Assembly (NCBI GenBank): GCA_033032175.1 | Contig: CM065313.1 | Location: 12,005,327 to 12,069,326, forward strand | Direction of reading: 5' to 3' | DNA length: 64,000 nt | DNA from: Saturnia japonica | Taxonomy: Eukaryota > Arthropoda > Insecta > Lepidoptera > Saturniidae | Shown: positions 21,965 to 35,189 of the stretch, piece by piece | How positions within the stretch are numbered: position 1 is the first letter of the stretch | Layout: each line of letters opens with the position of its first letter | Translations under genes and position numbers: made by a program | Notes under the pieces: generated by a model | What the model was told of the DNA's origin: nothing | Database searches by the model: none | The model's input: the letters and a program-made list of their open reading frames with translations, nothing else

Positions 21965-23228
21965 GGTCTTTACCTATGAAATTGCCGTTCTGCAGTACTG
22001 GCCATTTCAAATCAAAATAATTTTTGTTAGGCTAAGAATTCTAATTTCAAATTAATTTTACTTTAAAAACATGGAATTCTTTTTCCAAAAGTAGTCATTT
22101 GTTTATTGATTAGTGTTACATTTTCATCGCATTTCAATCTTTTTTGTCATCATGGATACGTTAAAAATTCAAGTAATTATGGAATATGAGTACCGTCGTG
22201 GCAGCAACGCGGCACAAGCGGCACGCAACATCAACGACGTTTACGGAGCTAACACTACAAACCAACGCACCACCTGTTATTGGTTTGCTCGCTTCCGTTC
22301 TGGGAATTTCGACCTGAAAAATGAACCTCGCTGTCGACCGAAGACTTTGGTCGACAATGACCAATTAAAGGCGATTGTGGAAGCTGATGATACACAATCT
22401 ACGGCTGAATTAGCAGCAGCTTTCGACGTTAGCGTCAAAACAATATTGGTCCATTTGCGTCAAATTGGCAAGGTAAAAAAGCTTGACAAATGGGTGCCCC
22501 ACGAACTCAATGATCGCCCGCGCGAAGTTCGCGTCGAGACGTGCCTTGCACTGCTCAACAGACACACAAATGAAGGAATTTTGAACCGCATTGTTACCTG
22601 CGATGAAAAATGGATTCTGTTTGATAACCGCAAGCGCTCAGCAAGTTGGTTGAATCTTGGTTCAGCACCTAAACAATGCCCTAAACGAAAACTTACCCCT
22701 AGAAAAGTGATGGTCACTGTTTGGTGGTCTAGCGCCGGTGTGATTCATCACAGCTTCTTACCAAACGGGGTGAGCATTACTGCAGATGTGTACTATGAAG
22801 AACTGAACACAATGATGGAGAAGCTGGCACATCTCCAACCAGCATTGGTCAATCGCTCGTCTCCGCTGCTCCTGCACGACAACGCGCGACCTCATACTGC
22901 ACAGCAGACGGTCTCCAAGTTGCAAGAACTGGGGTTGGAAGTTCTCAGTCATCCACCCTACTCACCAGACCTTGCGCCTACAGACTACTAACTCCTTGGT
23001 GGGAAAAAAATTCAATACCCGAGAGGCAATACAAAATGCCTTTGAAGAATTTGTTGCCTCCCGTCCAGCTGATTTCTTTAAGAAGGCCATCAATAAACTA
23101 CCACTGCGCTGGCAAAGATGCATTGATTGCATGGGTGATTACTTCGATTAATACAAATAAAAAATACATGAAAAAAATTCGTTTAAATTTTTTTCATACA
23201 AAACGGCAATTTCATAGGTAAAGACCTA
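21963..23228 (+). mobile_element. Mariner transposon with both ITRs and TA duplications
   Basis: TA at 21963-21964 is followed by the terminal repeat GGTCTTTACCTATGAAATTG (from 21965), and the right end at 23226 is its reverse complement followed by TA at 23227-23228. The repeats match over about 28 bp (continuing CCGTTCTG / CCGTTTTG). Length between duplications is 1262 bp, close to the usual ~1.3 kb for mariner. It is structurally complete apart from the broken transposase. Confidence 0.93.
22152..23151 (+). pseudogene. Mariner transposase, frameshifted near the third catalytic aspartate
   Basis: It would encode a cut-and-paste DNA transposase. From ATG 22152 the frame runs 279 codons: N-terminal paired HTH (about residues 1-110), the linker motif KWVPHEL, then the DDE/D domain with catalytic D in TCDEKW, D in LHDNARPH and the third D in YSPDLAPTDY, 34 residues after the second, so DD34D. 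A TAA directly follows TDY at 22989-22991. The C-terminal ~50 residues (KKFNTREAIQNAF to CMGDYFD) continue in the +1 frame to TAA at 23149-23151. The family's usual HLFRSLQ-like segment between them is missing, so a small out-of-frame deletion truncated the protein. The earlier in-frame GTG at 22113 is not a credible start. All three acidic residues survive, but the C-terminal tail is lost, so activity is unlikely. Confidence 0.93.
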
Positions 23229-23539
23229 ATATATATGTAATTGGTTTCTCGAAGATGGCTCCAACGATTTAGTTGAAACTTTGTGTTTAGATAATGTTTT
23301 ACATTCCAAGTATACCTAGATAGGTGTTTTTTTTTTTGGAATTCACCGAGCAATGCTTGATCGCCCAAATATTTGGTCTTTATACTATCTCTACTGTGAC
23401 ATAATATAGGTCGAAAACAAACATTTGACATTTAGCAAACATACAACTTTTTTTTTGCTATCTACCTATTTAAGCAATTTCGTCAATGTTAAGTGTGACA
23501 AATACATGGTATAGAATTTAGTCGCCAAATGTTAGAATG

Positions 23540-23850
23540 TAATGTGTAGAATAATAAACCTTTATTAAATAAGACACATTGACACAACATAAACAACAGT
23601 CACAAATTTATACATAATACTTGTTATGGGAACTGCAGTGATATTATAGAGACACGAAAAATGGATAAAGACACTAAATATTACAATAAAATTAACACAT
23701 GTAAGTAATGTATTGACATTAATAAGACGAGGAATATTACAAGGAAAAGATCATTTCGAACAATTAAAAAATATGTGATCCACGGATCTCTCGTCAAGAC
23801 CGCACTCGCACAGAGAGAGGTCACGAGCATGTAAATATCGCGATACTTTT
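23540..23850 (-). pseudogene. LINE ORF2 C-terminal fragment
   Basis: The minus strand at about 23840-23745 reads RYLHARDLSLCECGLDERSVDHI followed by an FNCS-like end: the C-x-C...H-x(n)-C knuckle of LINE ORF2 C-termini. A stop follows shortly after, then AT-rich 3' sequence with AATAAAGG-like signal near 23560. It is a 5'-truncated copy. It begins about 310 bp after the mariner end and is unrelated to it. Confidence 0.6.
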
Positions 23851-24171
23851 TGTCATAAATGTTAATGTCACCGCACAGACTGCATAGTGAATTTCACTCG
23901 TATAAGATTCGACATGAAATTTCTTTAGAGTCCTATGACGACGTAATATGGCCGACAGCGTTTTCAGAGTTAAAAATAATAAATTAAAAAAAAAAAATTT
24001 TAAATTGAAAATATTTAGCAATCTTACACTTTAACAATCTAAAATCGATAAATATGGGTCTCTTAAGTCAAATACTAAAGATAATATTTATTTATTGCGA
24101 CAAATTTGATATGAGTCGAGTGGCGTATTATTAGTAAAACAATAATTTCATACTACTACCGTTTTATTTTT

Positions 24172-24360
24172 TACTTGCTGTGTCTCACGGTTCCACCCGT
24201 GTTAAATTATTCGACAATTCTCCACGGCGCCGCCGCCAATGTACCCTTGTAAGATCGTTGTTCTCACTCCCCAAATTTGTCTACAGCTTTCCAGATTGCT
24301 TGGCGTTCATAATTACTACTCCTAACCTTAGGGTCGTAGCGTGAAGTTATAGTCTTTCTT
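24172..24360 (-). mobile_element. Helitron 3' end (family H1, copy 3, eroded)
   Basis: The plus strand reads ACTTGCTGTGTCTCACGGTT then CCACCCGTGTTAAATTATTC, the reverse complement of the H1 terminus. The CTAG has mutated to CAAG. Body matches include GCCAATGTACCC and GTCGTAGCGTGAAGTTATA. Confidence 0.7.
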
Positions 24361-24366
24361 TATAAA

Positions 24367-25319
24367 TCTATACATAGTATAAAATAAAGTCACTTCCTGC
24401 TGTATGTCCCCTATGTACGCTTAGAACTTTTAAACTACGCAACCGATTAACATTTAGAGATTTTTTTACGGAAGGATTATTTATACAATAAATTCCAATT
24501 AAGTTTTTGTATAAGTACAGAAATTCAACTATTTGTAATCAAGTTGTCAAAAAATTATTTTCATGCGTTTACATGGCTTACGCTGGCTAAACCTTATGAG
24601 ATACATCAAAATAATGTCCAAAAGAATTGTATTTCTTTAAAAAACCTACGGAAAAGTCCGCGCTCGCATATGTTTATCTCCTAAGGTTGACTCACAGTAA
24701 CCACTTTTATCTTCAACATAATCATTTAAAATATTACGATATTTGCGAAGCTATTTTCTCCAATTTAGTATTAATCTTTATACAGATAAGTTCGTTAGTT
24801 AACTTGGACATTTAATGTAGATTAAGATTGTCCTTTACAGTTTGAATACCGTAAAATATTTTCACCAATTCAAAATTATTCGCGACCATAAACATTATAC
24901 CAAAAAAACCTACGATAAATTGCGCGACGCGAGCTAAGCGCACTATTCGTAACTATGATTTCACATAACATACCATCACGCCTGTATTCCCGAAGTACAG
25001 GCAGAGGTGTACACCCACAGTTCGTCGGGTATGTTTTAAGTTTCATGTAACAGGGGGCGAGCCTATTGCCATTAATCGGGCACGAAGCCAAACTCCAAGC
25101 TGTTACTGAGAGTTTCATAGAAAAAGCCAATAGCACTTTATTCGACCTGAGAATCAAACATAGAACCTCGAGCATAGCAGTCGCTTTTAGGACCATTAAG
25201 CAAATGAAGCAGTTATAAACTGTTAATATTAAAGCGATAAAATCTAAATTAGACTTTTTGAAACATAACATAGACCATTTTGTAAATTGTACCCGTATGA
25301 AGCTGGGTTGGGCCCCTAG
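24367..25319 (+). mobile_element. Helitron-like element carrying a SINE
   Basis: The 5' end TCTATACATAGTATAAAATA (preceded by A) is followed by AAGTCACTTCCTGCTGTATG, a classic lepidopteran Helitron start. The 3' end has the hairpin ACCC-GTATGAAGCT-GGGT, a few bases, then CTAG at 25316-25319 followed by T. A SINE occupies 24930-25215. No Rep/helicase remnants are seen, so it is non-autonomous. Confidence 0.7.
24930..25215 (-). mobile_element. tRNA-derived SINE inside a Helitron
   Basis: The minus strand starts near 25215 with a tRNA-like head (degenerate B box GTTTGATTCTC) and continues with GCCCGATTAATGGCAATAGG, CTCTGCCTGTACTTCGGGAA and GATGGTATGTTATGTGAAAT. On the plus strand this is the familiar lepidopteran GAGCCTATTGCCATTAATCG repeat. 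The 131-codon frame on the minus strand here is a by-product. Confidence 0.7.
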
Positions 25320-27540
25320 TAGGCTATAAAATGCAAGAAAAAAATCAAATTTGACTACTAGTTCCAGATGTTACCAAAAAAAAAAAAAAAAACTGTTGAG
25401 CTTAATAATATGTATGTAGTATAGATTTTTAATTGATTTAAAGTAACATAACAATAATCTTTTGTTCCATTTCAATTATAGATACAATATCTGGGCGGCC
25501 GAACTTTGCTCGATATTAAAAAAAGACACCTATATAATTAAACTTGGAACAAAAAAAACTTTATTTAAATACGAAATTTCATCGAATATAATAAAATTAG
25601 TATATTAATAGTATTAGATATAAAATTGTTTTAACACAGCCGTGAGTGAGTAAAAGAAATTAAAGGACACCTATATCAATCAAAGAGAAAGCTTGTTACG
25701 TAACAGGAGGCTACGAGCTCAAAGTTCAAACAAAAGGGAAAATAAGCGGAAAATGATTTGGTAGACACGATATTGTGTAGCCGCGTCTCACCCGGTAATA
25801 TAGGTCTCTCAGTTTATTCAGTGGGCAAAACATAACGATTGTATAAATGTAATGTGTTAAGGAAAATTTATAAAACTTGAAAGTATCAACAATTATTTCT
25901 TTTCCATTTTAATAGATTATTTTACGTTCAACTTTAAAAGTATTTATAATTAAATTATTATTTTATGATACGGCCACAGATTTGAGAAAAAGGTTCTATT
26001 TAATTTTAAATGGTCACTGAAACAACTAACTAACAAACACAAATAGGACTACGGGCTTAACTGAGGTTAGTCAATAATAAAGCTTACTACTCCCATAATC
26101 CCGAAGACTGAACTGGATCCTCTAGTGTACGAGCACTACCAAACCTTAATGACTGTAGCGACATATATCTCACCACATACGACGCATCCTACATCGCGAT
26201 ATTAGAATTAAACCAACAAATGAGATATATACAAGAACACTGGACACAGGCCACAGTGGTGGCGTAGAGTCTTTTTGTTAATAATATTAACAATAATTTA
26301 TTATTGACCATAGTATTTTACAAACAATATAAATCAAAATACAGTTTAATATGGGGTCCATGTGGGTTTGAATAGGTAATTCTTTTTATATAATGTAATT
26401 GCGAAATGTTATATAATATAATTTAATATTTAATTGCGCTTAGAGAGCAATATTCATTAGGTTGATTTTGTGTTATTTTATTTAATTTACTTAAGCCAAA
26501 ATGTGTCAATAGGTCTATTTTATATTTTAAAATATAATTTAGAATTTACGAAAATTATTTGTAAGTGTAGTAAAAAATTAGAAAGAAATATAGGTAGAAT
26601 CAATAACCGCGTAGCACTGCCGTAGCCGCTACGAGCAATAATCTCGTAGACATTTTAAATGTCTATTAATTAACCTCAGATTGTTTTTTCTTAAAAGAAG
26701 ATCAATATTGTCTTAAATTTAATTTGTTTTATCTGTTTGTACTAAGTGAATTCTTGCATATATCTTATAAAAATATCTTGTGTGCATCTCTGTGATTCTA
26801 TAACTTTCGAACGATTTCATCGATCGAGCTCATATTTACATAATATATTTATTTTATGGAAACGAAAGTTTATAGGTATGTTAGGATCCGATAGATGACA
26901 CTGTGGTTGAGCCATTCAGTTTCAGAAAGGGTAGGACAACGTCTACGGGCCTGTCAGTATATTATATGTATGTCAAGAGATTAATATCTATTGAAAATTC
27001 TTATATCATCTGAATTATTTCAACCGGTACCTGCTATTGTCTCTTGCAAACAGTTTAAAGTACGTCAAATATTTATTAAAAGAGGGTGCAGAGAAAAAAA
27101 CCTTTAAAATTCCTATATTAACTATTTTACAGGAGAGTAATTTTTATACTTTTTAAATAAAATAAGTTTCAATTACTTTGGATCCACTAGCATGCGTTAC
27201 AGCAACACATCGTTACTGAAATTTACACTCCTTTAAAAAAAACAGGCACCTAAGGAAATTTACATTCTATGGTCGACTTTAGTTAATTAAATTGAATTTA
27301 ATTGTTTGACGTAGTCTGTATATATATAATCGTGTAAATCATAAGTATGTATACTTAATATGTAATAAATTAATGTATATAATAATATGTGTGAAGTCTG
27401 GTAATTTTTTCATTAATTTTTGATGAATTTCATAAAACCGATGTACACGTCAAAACAATAAGAAGTGGTCAGCAATAAAGACAAGATTTTTTTTGTTTCT
27501 TTTTTTAAATAAATAAAGTTACAAGTTAGAAACCTAATAA
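25320..27540. other. AT-rich intergenic DNA
   Basis: No gene recognised. A moderately GC-rich patch at 26105-26260 gives no assignable peptide. Confidence 0.45.
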
Positions 27541-28510
27541 CGTGTATGACCTCCTCTTGCCAAAATCAAGGCTTAAATTTTTCTAGGCACGATATCCACG
27601 ATATTTTCAATAATGTTTTAAGGAATACGTTCCCACTCTTCTGCAGTGACTCTTTTTAGCTCCCTGATGGTTTGTGAAGCAGGTTGCACTGATCTTACCC
27701 ATCTCTTTAGAATATCGCAGTCATGCTCTATTGCATTGAGGTCAGAACTTCGAGCTGGCTAATCTAAACGACCGATCCCAACTTCTTGCATGTACGCTTC
27801 CAGGTCGCTAGAACAGTGAGGGTGAGCATTGTCGTCCATAAAAATTGAATCTTCCTCAAGAGCAGTCAACGCAGGCTATGAATGTAGAATAAGTACTTCC
27901 GTTACGTACCGGTGTGCACTTAATATTCCATTTATTATCGAAACTAACTCCGTACGCTCCCTCGAATTAATTGCTGCCCAAAACATAACGGAACCCGCTG
28001 CCACATGGAGTGATTTCTTCGACTTTCGCATAGTGTTCCCGTGGACTTCGCAGCACTCGCCGGCGTCGATCCTCTCCAAGCAAAGAGATTCTAGCTTCAT
28101 CAGAAAACAATACTTTGTTCCAGTTCTACAGAGCCCATGAAACAGTTTGGAACAAACTGAATTCGAGCAACACGGTGCTCACGCCCCGGGCCAGGTGGTA
28201 ACTGCTGATATTGGCAGTCAAAAGCCTTCTCCTGACCATCCAGAAGCTAACTTCTACTCCTCTTACTTATAAAAGGTCTCTTCTTTAAGTCCACACTAGA
28301 CGCCATACGATTCCGCAACTCCTGACTACCCAAAAAGCTGTCTTCTAGTGGTACTATGCATTGTTTTCTTCCCGAGCCTGGTCTTCTTTTGACCGAACCG
28401 GTCTCTTGATACGCTGTCAAGTTCTCTGGACAGTTGAACGACTTGCACTTACTTAACCGCTCAGATACATAAGTTTGCGAACAACTTTTTTCAAGTAGAG
28501 CTATAATTTT
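27540..28510 (-). pseudogene. Tc1-like transposase, heavily decayed
   Basis: Pieces on the minus strand reproduce a Tc1-family transposase in order. Near 28510-28250 is a paired HTH with QETGSVKRRPGSGRK, then LRNRMASSVDLK. At about 28115-28100 is VLFSDEAR (first catalytic D). A different frame at 28050-27880 gives GSVMFWAAINSRERTELV and ILSAHRYVTEVL. At about 27845-27830 is DDNAHPHC (second D), and at 27760-27730 SSDLNAIEHDCD (third acidic residue, the E). Frameshifts and stops are frequent, so no product is expected. The plus-strand 103-codon frame at 27829-28140 is its shadow. I did not find convincing terminal inverted repeats. Confidence 0.88.
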
Positions 28511-30980
28511 ACCGGTCTAAAGACAAGAAAAGGTTGTTATAAGGATAATTGCTTTACCAGTCATATCAGAAAGTGGGATTTAATGTAGAAAATATATTTT
28601 AATACAACGTTAAATCTTTACCCTAAACAAGAATCAAATTAATTTCCTAGGTACCAACATTAATAGATATTTTTATGAGCAACCTGACATATATTACGTA
28701 ACAAATTAATTTGCTACTTGAAAGAAAACGAGTATGATAAGTATCACTTCATTTCTAATTTTTCTTTTTTTTTTAATCACTGTCAATAAAAACCAGAAAC
28801 ATAATATGTTTACTCTCCTGCAATCTTTTAAATGTAAAACGGATCTTTCTCGAATATTTAGCTTCTCCACGAATGTACTGATTTAACAGACAGACCACCC
28901 CACACCTATTCAGGACTGTAACAACTCTGCGGGAAAATTCACTGTGTATTTTATGTAGTTAGAAACAACAAAACTCATTTCAAAATTCAATTATTCAGTG
29001 ACTTCTTTTTATTTATATTCGTTTCATTAGCTTTCAATTCATTGTGTTGTAAAATATTATTTTATTCAAATGTTGTGTTTAGTCAGAAAATCAAAATGTA
29101 AGTTACAAATACATAAGGCTACACGGAAAAAAATACATCAATTTACGTGTACTGCGTAGATGAATTTTAACGAACTTTTTGACTACCTCATTTTATCTTA
29201 TGAAAATTATTTAGGATATATATTTAAATACAAAGGGTGCTTAAGTATTTACATGTATATACCTAAGTGTATCAAGCACATTCCTCGCCGCGCTGACGCG
29301 TAGCCAGGGGCCGAAAATCAGATCTGCGCACTCCCACTCCATTAAAAATTTAAAAAGTGTATTTTGAAGAGAGCGCTGTGTTTGTAGTATCCTGTACTGT
29401 AAATATTTATCTATCAAATAGCAAAGTATACAGTTTCACAATATTTTAAAAATTAAATATTTTGCAAGTTCCAGAACAGTGAGTACATTTTTACTCATCG
29501 GCACTAGCTTGCACTCTTACATAAGGTGCCTTTCATTAGCGTTGGAAGACTCCCCTGAGTATGTAGGTACCGTAATTACCACAACTTTTATATCATAATA
29601 TCTTTAAAAAACATACACACATGAAGGAAGCGATATCTGAATTACTAATATTTGTTCCATACTAAAGTTTTATACTGAGCTTATTGTATTATTAATAAGC
29701 CTCTCGGTTCGTATTTCTCAAGCTAATCACAATGCTCATCGGGACTCAGAATTTACACGGAAAGAAACGTTCTTTGTCACTGTCTTCATAAAATAACTTT
29801 GTAATGCTTAATAACATTTTTATACTACGGTAGCAAACTCCATAATATAAAAATCACATAATATACCTACAATAATAAATCCTAGAAGCACAAAATGATC
29901 AATTATTTAGTAACCCATTAACTCCTATTCTATTCTCGTATATTTTCACCATTTTAATAGTCTTACTAAGGCTGGTTTTCAATTAAAAAAACATTAATAA
30001 TTTAGTCAGTGTGCGTTAATTTTTATTTAACCTTATTAGAAGCGTAATGATGCTTTTAGCTTACATTGAGGTATAACCGAAGTCTAGGCTGTTAGTGAAT
30101 GTAACAAACCCTAATAACTTGACGCAAGTACAATTTTAATATGACGTCCATTGATATTCTTAAACCGTCACCAGACTGAGCATCATTGTAGCAAAATCGG
30201 CCTGTTTTCCTTAACTTTCTATAAATTTGTTAATCAACCGCCACTGAAGTGGAATGGTCATAAAAGTTAGCTCAATTCTCATTCCAGTAAAATACGTGGT
30301 TTCTAAGAAATAACAAAGGTATTTTCATATGTAACACAACTAGTTTTTACATAAAAACATTACTGATTGCAAATGATATGACTATTTGTTGTCAGTTATC
30401 GAGAAACGTCTACGTTATAAGGAAATATTCGAACAAGTATCACTAAGTTTGCATTTCTCAATTTTAATTAACCACCGTTCAATCTCCGCTTTCGCCAGTC
30501 AATAAACAAAGTTTGTCATGTTCCAAGATATTTGTAGTCGAGCCTTTACTTTGAAACTCTTATGACGCTACCGATATAGAGGATACCGTAACCAGAGTTT
30601 ATTTGAATTAAAATGGTATTTTGCTTATTTTATACATCATTATTTTATACCACATATAACTTAACAACTTAGCAAAGCCTTTTTAAATGGATTTTATATA
30701 AAATTATTTTTATTACTTATTAGCTGGTTTGTACATGTTCCACGATCAAATCAGGGACATTCTGAACAAAGATTACGTCAAAAGTATTCTAAACCGACGA
30801 ATATTAAAGAAGCGAAAGATGTATGCCAGGATCGTAGTAAGTTGAAGGACGTGGTCTCTGCCTATTTCGTTGGGAAAAATACTTGATTTATGTATGTTTA
30901 TTTATTTATTAGCTGGTGACTGATGCCCGTAATATACTTCATGTTTTTTTAATAGCTCTGCACTTTTGCGTTGCAGATCT
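28511..30980. other. AT-rich intergenic DNA
   Basis: Nothing supportable as a gene or named repeat. A small GC-rich block CGCCGCGCTGACGCGTAGCC lies at 29287-29306. Confidence 0.45.
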
Positions 30981-30999
30981 AAGAGAGAGAGAGAGAGAT
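30981..30999. repeat. (GA)n microsatellite
   Basis: AAGAGAGAGAGAGAGAGA run. Confidence 0.85.
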
Positions 31000-33900
31000 C
31001 TAAATCCATCAGTGGTCGCCGCTGTCATGCTGGCCTGCATAAATATCTCTTCACATTACGATTAAGTGAAAATTATTTTGTTGTTTCTTGGCTGCCGACT
31101 ATTATTTCACTGATAGAAAGCTACGTTACCTTTATTAACTTCAGTACAAAAGTTTAATTTGTAATTTATTGTTTTATCAAACCTGAACGTTTCAGAAATA
31201 TTCTTTTTATACCACTGTATGTTAGAAAAATATAGGACTGTGGATTTTTCGGCAAGTCAAATTGCCAATACAATACGACTCCGTCAGCTGGTGTGGCGAT
31301 TAAGCTTGTGTCTTCCCTCGGGAAGAGGCCGTTGCCAAATAGAGGAACACTTACTGGATGGTATTATTATTAATAGATTTGTCAATCTAGCACTAATATT
31401 AAATGATAGCATTACTTCAATATTATATAAACGCATATATTTATATATAAATATAGGGAGTATAAAGTACCTACCTAGTAAGTAAGGTAAGTATAAAAAT
31501 AAAGTAAATTGTTGAGAATTTAAAATAAATATCTGTATTAACTCACAAACAACATAATTTCTAGCCATTGTTTCTTGTGTTGTATTTTCACAAAACATTA
31601 CGTAATAAATACATATATAACAATCTATAAATTAAATTTACAAATTATATAAATCTATAAATTATAATAAATGTTAGAAATTAAAACATTATAATATATG
31701 TATATATACTATATTATAATACATTCAAATTGGTCTGGTAAACTTAGTAAGTAAATTAATCCATGTTCATATTTAGTGGGGTCCCGCTGTGAGAACTTAA
31801 GGTTAATTAGATATTTTAAAGGTAATTTCCTTATTGCCAGAAGAGTATCGGTCACCAAATTAAAAAAAAAACGCGCTATATATTACCTAAAATAATGGTT
31901 CCACCAATAAACGTGTGCAAAATTTTACAAGCAAAATATAATGAAAGTAAACTTACATTATTATTTTTTCAGAAACGCAAGGCAAGGCTTTAAGGCATAA
32001 GATAAGGCGTAACGAGGATGTTTACAGCCGTCGCATCCCTTGTGAATAATCATTATTCAATACCGGCTCCTATAAATAGAGTTATTTCAGCTTACGTCTA
32101 CCACGCTTTGCTATTTAGGAAGATTATGTTACATTTTTGTTTTGTGAAATTGCAAAAAATCTTTACCTATGTCATTTACTGAGAGATACGTAAACATAAG
32201 TGTTACAAAGAAATATTAGCACATCTATTGAATCAAATGTAATGCGTGTAATTTGAGTGGGATTTCAAATTTCCAAGGGATTATTCAAATACATAATTAG
32301 TAAATAATATTCCTAACCGCCAAAGAGGTATGTTTTATTTGTTGTTCCAGTTAAAAAAAAAAATTGCTTAATTCAAATAAAAAATAAACTAATAGTTTAA
32401 ATGTTTATTGTTTTCACTAAAAATTTAATAAACAGACGGAATATTAAATATTTATAATTTATAAGCGATGATTTTGTTTCCGAATATTTCAAAAAATATA
32501 AAATATTAACAATTTTACTAATAGCTGCCATGTTAGTTAAACAGATGGTTAATAGATGGCGCCTTGAATATATTTTCATTAGCATAAACAGATGGTGTTC
32601 CTATAAAAGTTTTTTAATCATTCTTAACGAAAACAATAATTTTAAAGTATTTGTCTATGTTTCGTCAATAGCGACTAACATAAACTTTAAAATGATCTTA
32701 GAATTACTAATTTTGATAAGTAATTAATGGAGATATAGCGTTACCAGGAAAAACATCTTTTACAAATAATAATATATAACATGATAAATAAACATAATAA
32801 TTTCTATATCTCTTTCAGAGTAAGGAGAGATACATTGGTGGCAAATATTGTATACACTTCACACATATAAAATGTAAAATACCGCAGAGGTCTGTGTTGC
32901 ACCAATGCGACGTGAATCTTAAAAGTGAAACATTCTTGGGTGCAACTCTTTGCAGATCATGGACAATGGCTTTCGTTATAATATTTCGTGTTATTGTATT
33001 GTTCCACTGTTGTCCTAAGAGTCTTGTTTTCCACCGAACCGAAATGTTCTTCGATTATCAATAATCAATTATATTATATATGGAAATAATCCAAATTATG
33101 GACAAGCACTTTACTTTTATTACGTAACTATCATGAAACTGAGGTAAATACAAGTAACTGAAAAAGTTGTATATGTTCACGCGGCTTTACACTAAGTTTA
33201 AAGCTAGCACGCACTGCGGTATATAATTTGCGTATGGGTTTTTATAAACGAAAAAGGAAAATTCCCCTATTTTTTTCATATAAATAAAATTTCTGAACCA
33301 TTTAAGAACCGAGCTCTTGCAAAGTGTGAGATTATATTCAACTGACTATTTCAAAGTAAACAATTAAATATGACTCATTTCAACTAAACTTTTAAGGCCA
33401 AAAATCTGATAATTTATTTGATGAAATTCTCAATGACATTCAATGCACAGTGTGTATCGGTGGATCTAGAAGCAGGGAATTGTACACTGGAGTTCCTTAT
33501 ATAACGTAGGTGAGTTTTGAAACAGGATTTTTGAAACTTTATCTCTCAGTAAAAAATCCTATTGAGGAAACGGCTAGTGACTAATAAATACTGTTAGTAG
33601 CTGAATTTGAAATATTAGAACTGTATGATTACTGTCACTAAAGAAGCTCTGGTTATCGTTGAGTACATAATGATAAAACGAAATTATAGTACGTCAGCAG
33701 TTTGAAATATCGTACTTTTATTTTTACCGCTATTTGAATGTAATCTCGGAATTCGCAAGAACTTGTCCTCAAAATGTGTTTCATACACTTTATTCATGTA
33801 AAAAACAGAGAAATTTTCTTATTTCATTGAAAAGTCCAACGGCTAAATGTGAAAAAGAAATAGTTTTTCTTGTATTGATTGTATTATGTATTAATATTAT

Positions 33901-35180
33901 ATTATTATATTGTATTAATCATTATTATTATTTTTATTGTACACGAATAATAGTATTGTTAAATTATTAAAATTGTTCATGACTTCGACATTCAAACGGC
34001 CAGAGTATAATCCGATTAATCTTGTTAAAATCAGTATTAGTAATAATGGTTTCCTAATTAATAAATATGATTTGATATTTGTATTTGCAATTTTGGTGGC
34101 CCCGAATTTATTGTTGTAGGTTAACAATAAATACTAAATCTAAATTAATTATAAATTATCGTTAAGCTAAACCAGTATCAACAAAACATTTATAATAATC
34201 TTTCTTTGAATTATAATTTCCTCTCTGACTTTCTTAAGATAACATTTAAAATGTAGATATAATTTTGGAATATATTGCTATTTATGAAATGCCAGGTCGG
34301 CATTTTAAAGATATTTGATTCCTTACATGCGGTTCCATTTCATACAACATTTTTATTTTTAATTCATTAATAAATAGAGGTAGATTTAATAAAAATATCT
34401 GTAGTATGATAAAAACATACATAAATTTTAAATAAAATGCGGCAAAATCATTAAAACATGACGTATTTAAATAAAGTAGTAAAAGAAATAAATGAATATG
34501 AAAAGTGTTAATATTTAATTATAGAATGTAAGCAAATCGCCACTTTTAAAGTAAAAAATAAATGAAACTGTATTTGTTCACCCATCACTAACCTGCAAAC
34601 TTAACTAAAACTATATTCGATAATATCTTTTCAAGGAAAAACCTGGTAACAAAACAAAATAAATAACAACGAGAATTATAATAATTACACACCCAGTGAA
34701 TATAGAACTAAGTACTCACCAAACAACGAATAATAGGTACTTTTATGCTCCTTCTCATTACTTAATAATTTCCAATATTATCTGTTATTTTTGAAAATTG
34801 CATAAATTAAATTAATTATTGTACTATGCTATCATATACAATGCTCCTAATGTAAGTTTGTACCCGACAAGTATTTGTTTCATTGTTTTATAACTACATG
34901 CATTTTTTTTTTCGATTATATCTAGTATTACAGAATATATACCCATATATTATTATATATAGGCTAAACAGGACAATATATCCATTTCTTCGTTTACTTA
35001 CAAAAATAAATTAGAACATACCGTGCAAATATCGCGTAAATAAATAATGAATACCTAAGTGTATATTTATCACTGAAAGTTATGTTGCTTCGAGTACATT
35101 AAGCCTTTTTACAGTTTATGTAGCAGATTCATGAATGAGGAAGTTTCCGCGTTGATTATGTTAGTGATTTGATCTTACCA
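31000..35180. other. AT-rich intergenic DNA, gene-poor
   Basis: Over 4 kb with no recognised coding region. Short open frames (for example 31219-31598 and 32397-32727) are AT-biased, overlap on both strands and lack family resemblance. The CCTTGCC/AAGGCAAGG patch near 31975-32040 is locally GC-richer without an identity. Confidence 0.45.
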
Positions 35181-35189
35181 TGGGGCATG

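Noticed and set aside
24876..25271. 131-codon minus-strand open frame
   Set aside because: It lies entirely across a SINE and Helitron sequence; the peptide reflects non-coding repeat, and the same repeat is found non-coding elsewhere.
27829..28140. 103-codon plus-strand open frame
   Set aside because: Antisense of the Tc1-like transposase.
33700..34140. Overlapping AT-rich open frames of 60-78 codons
   Set aside because: Present on both strands with Ile/Asn/Leu/Tyr-dominated composition, as expected by chance at this AT content.
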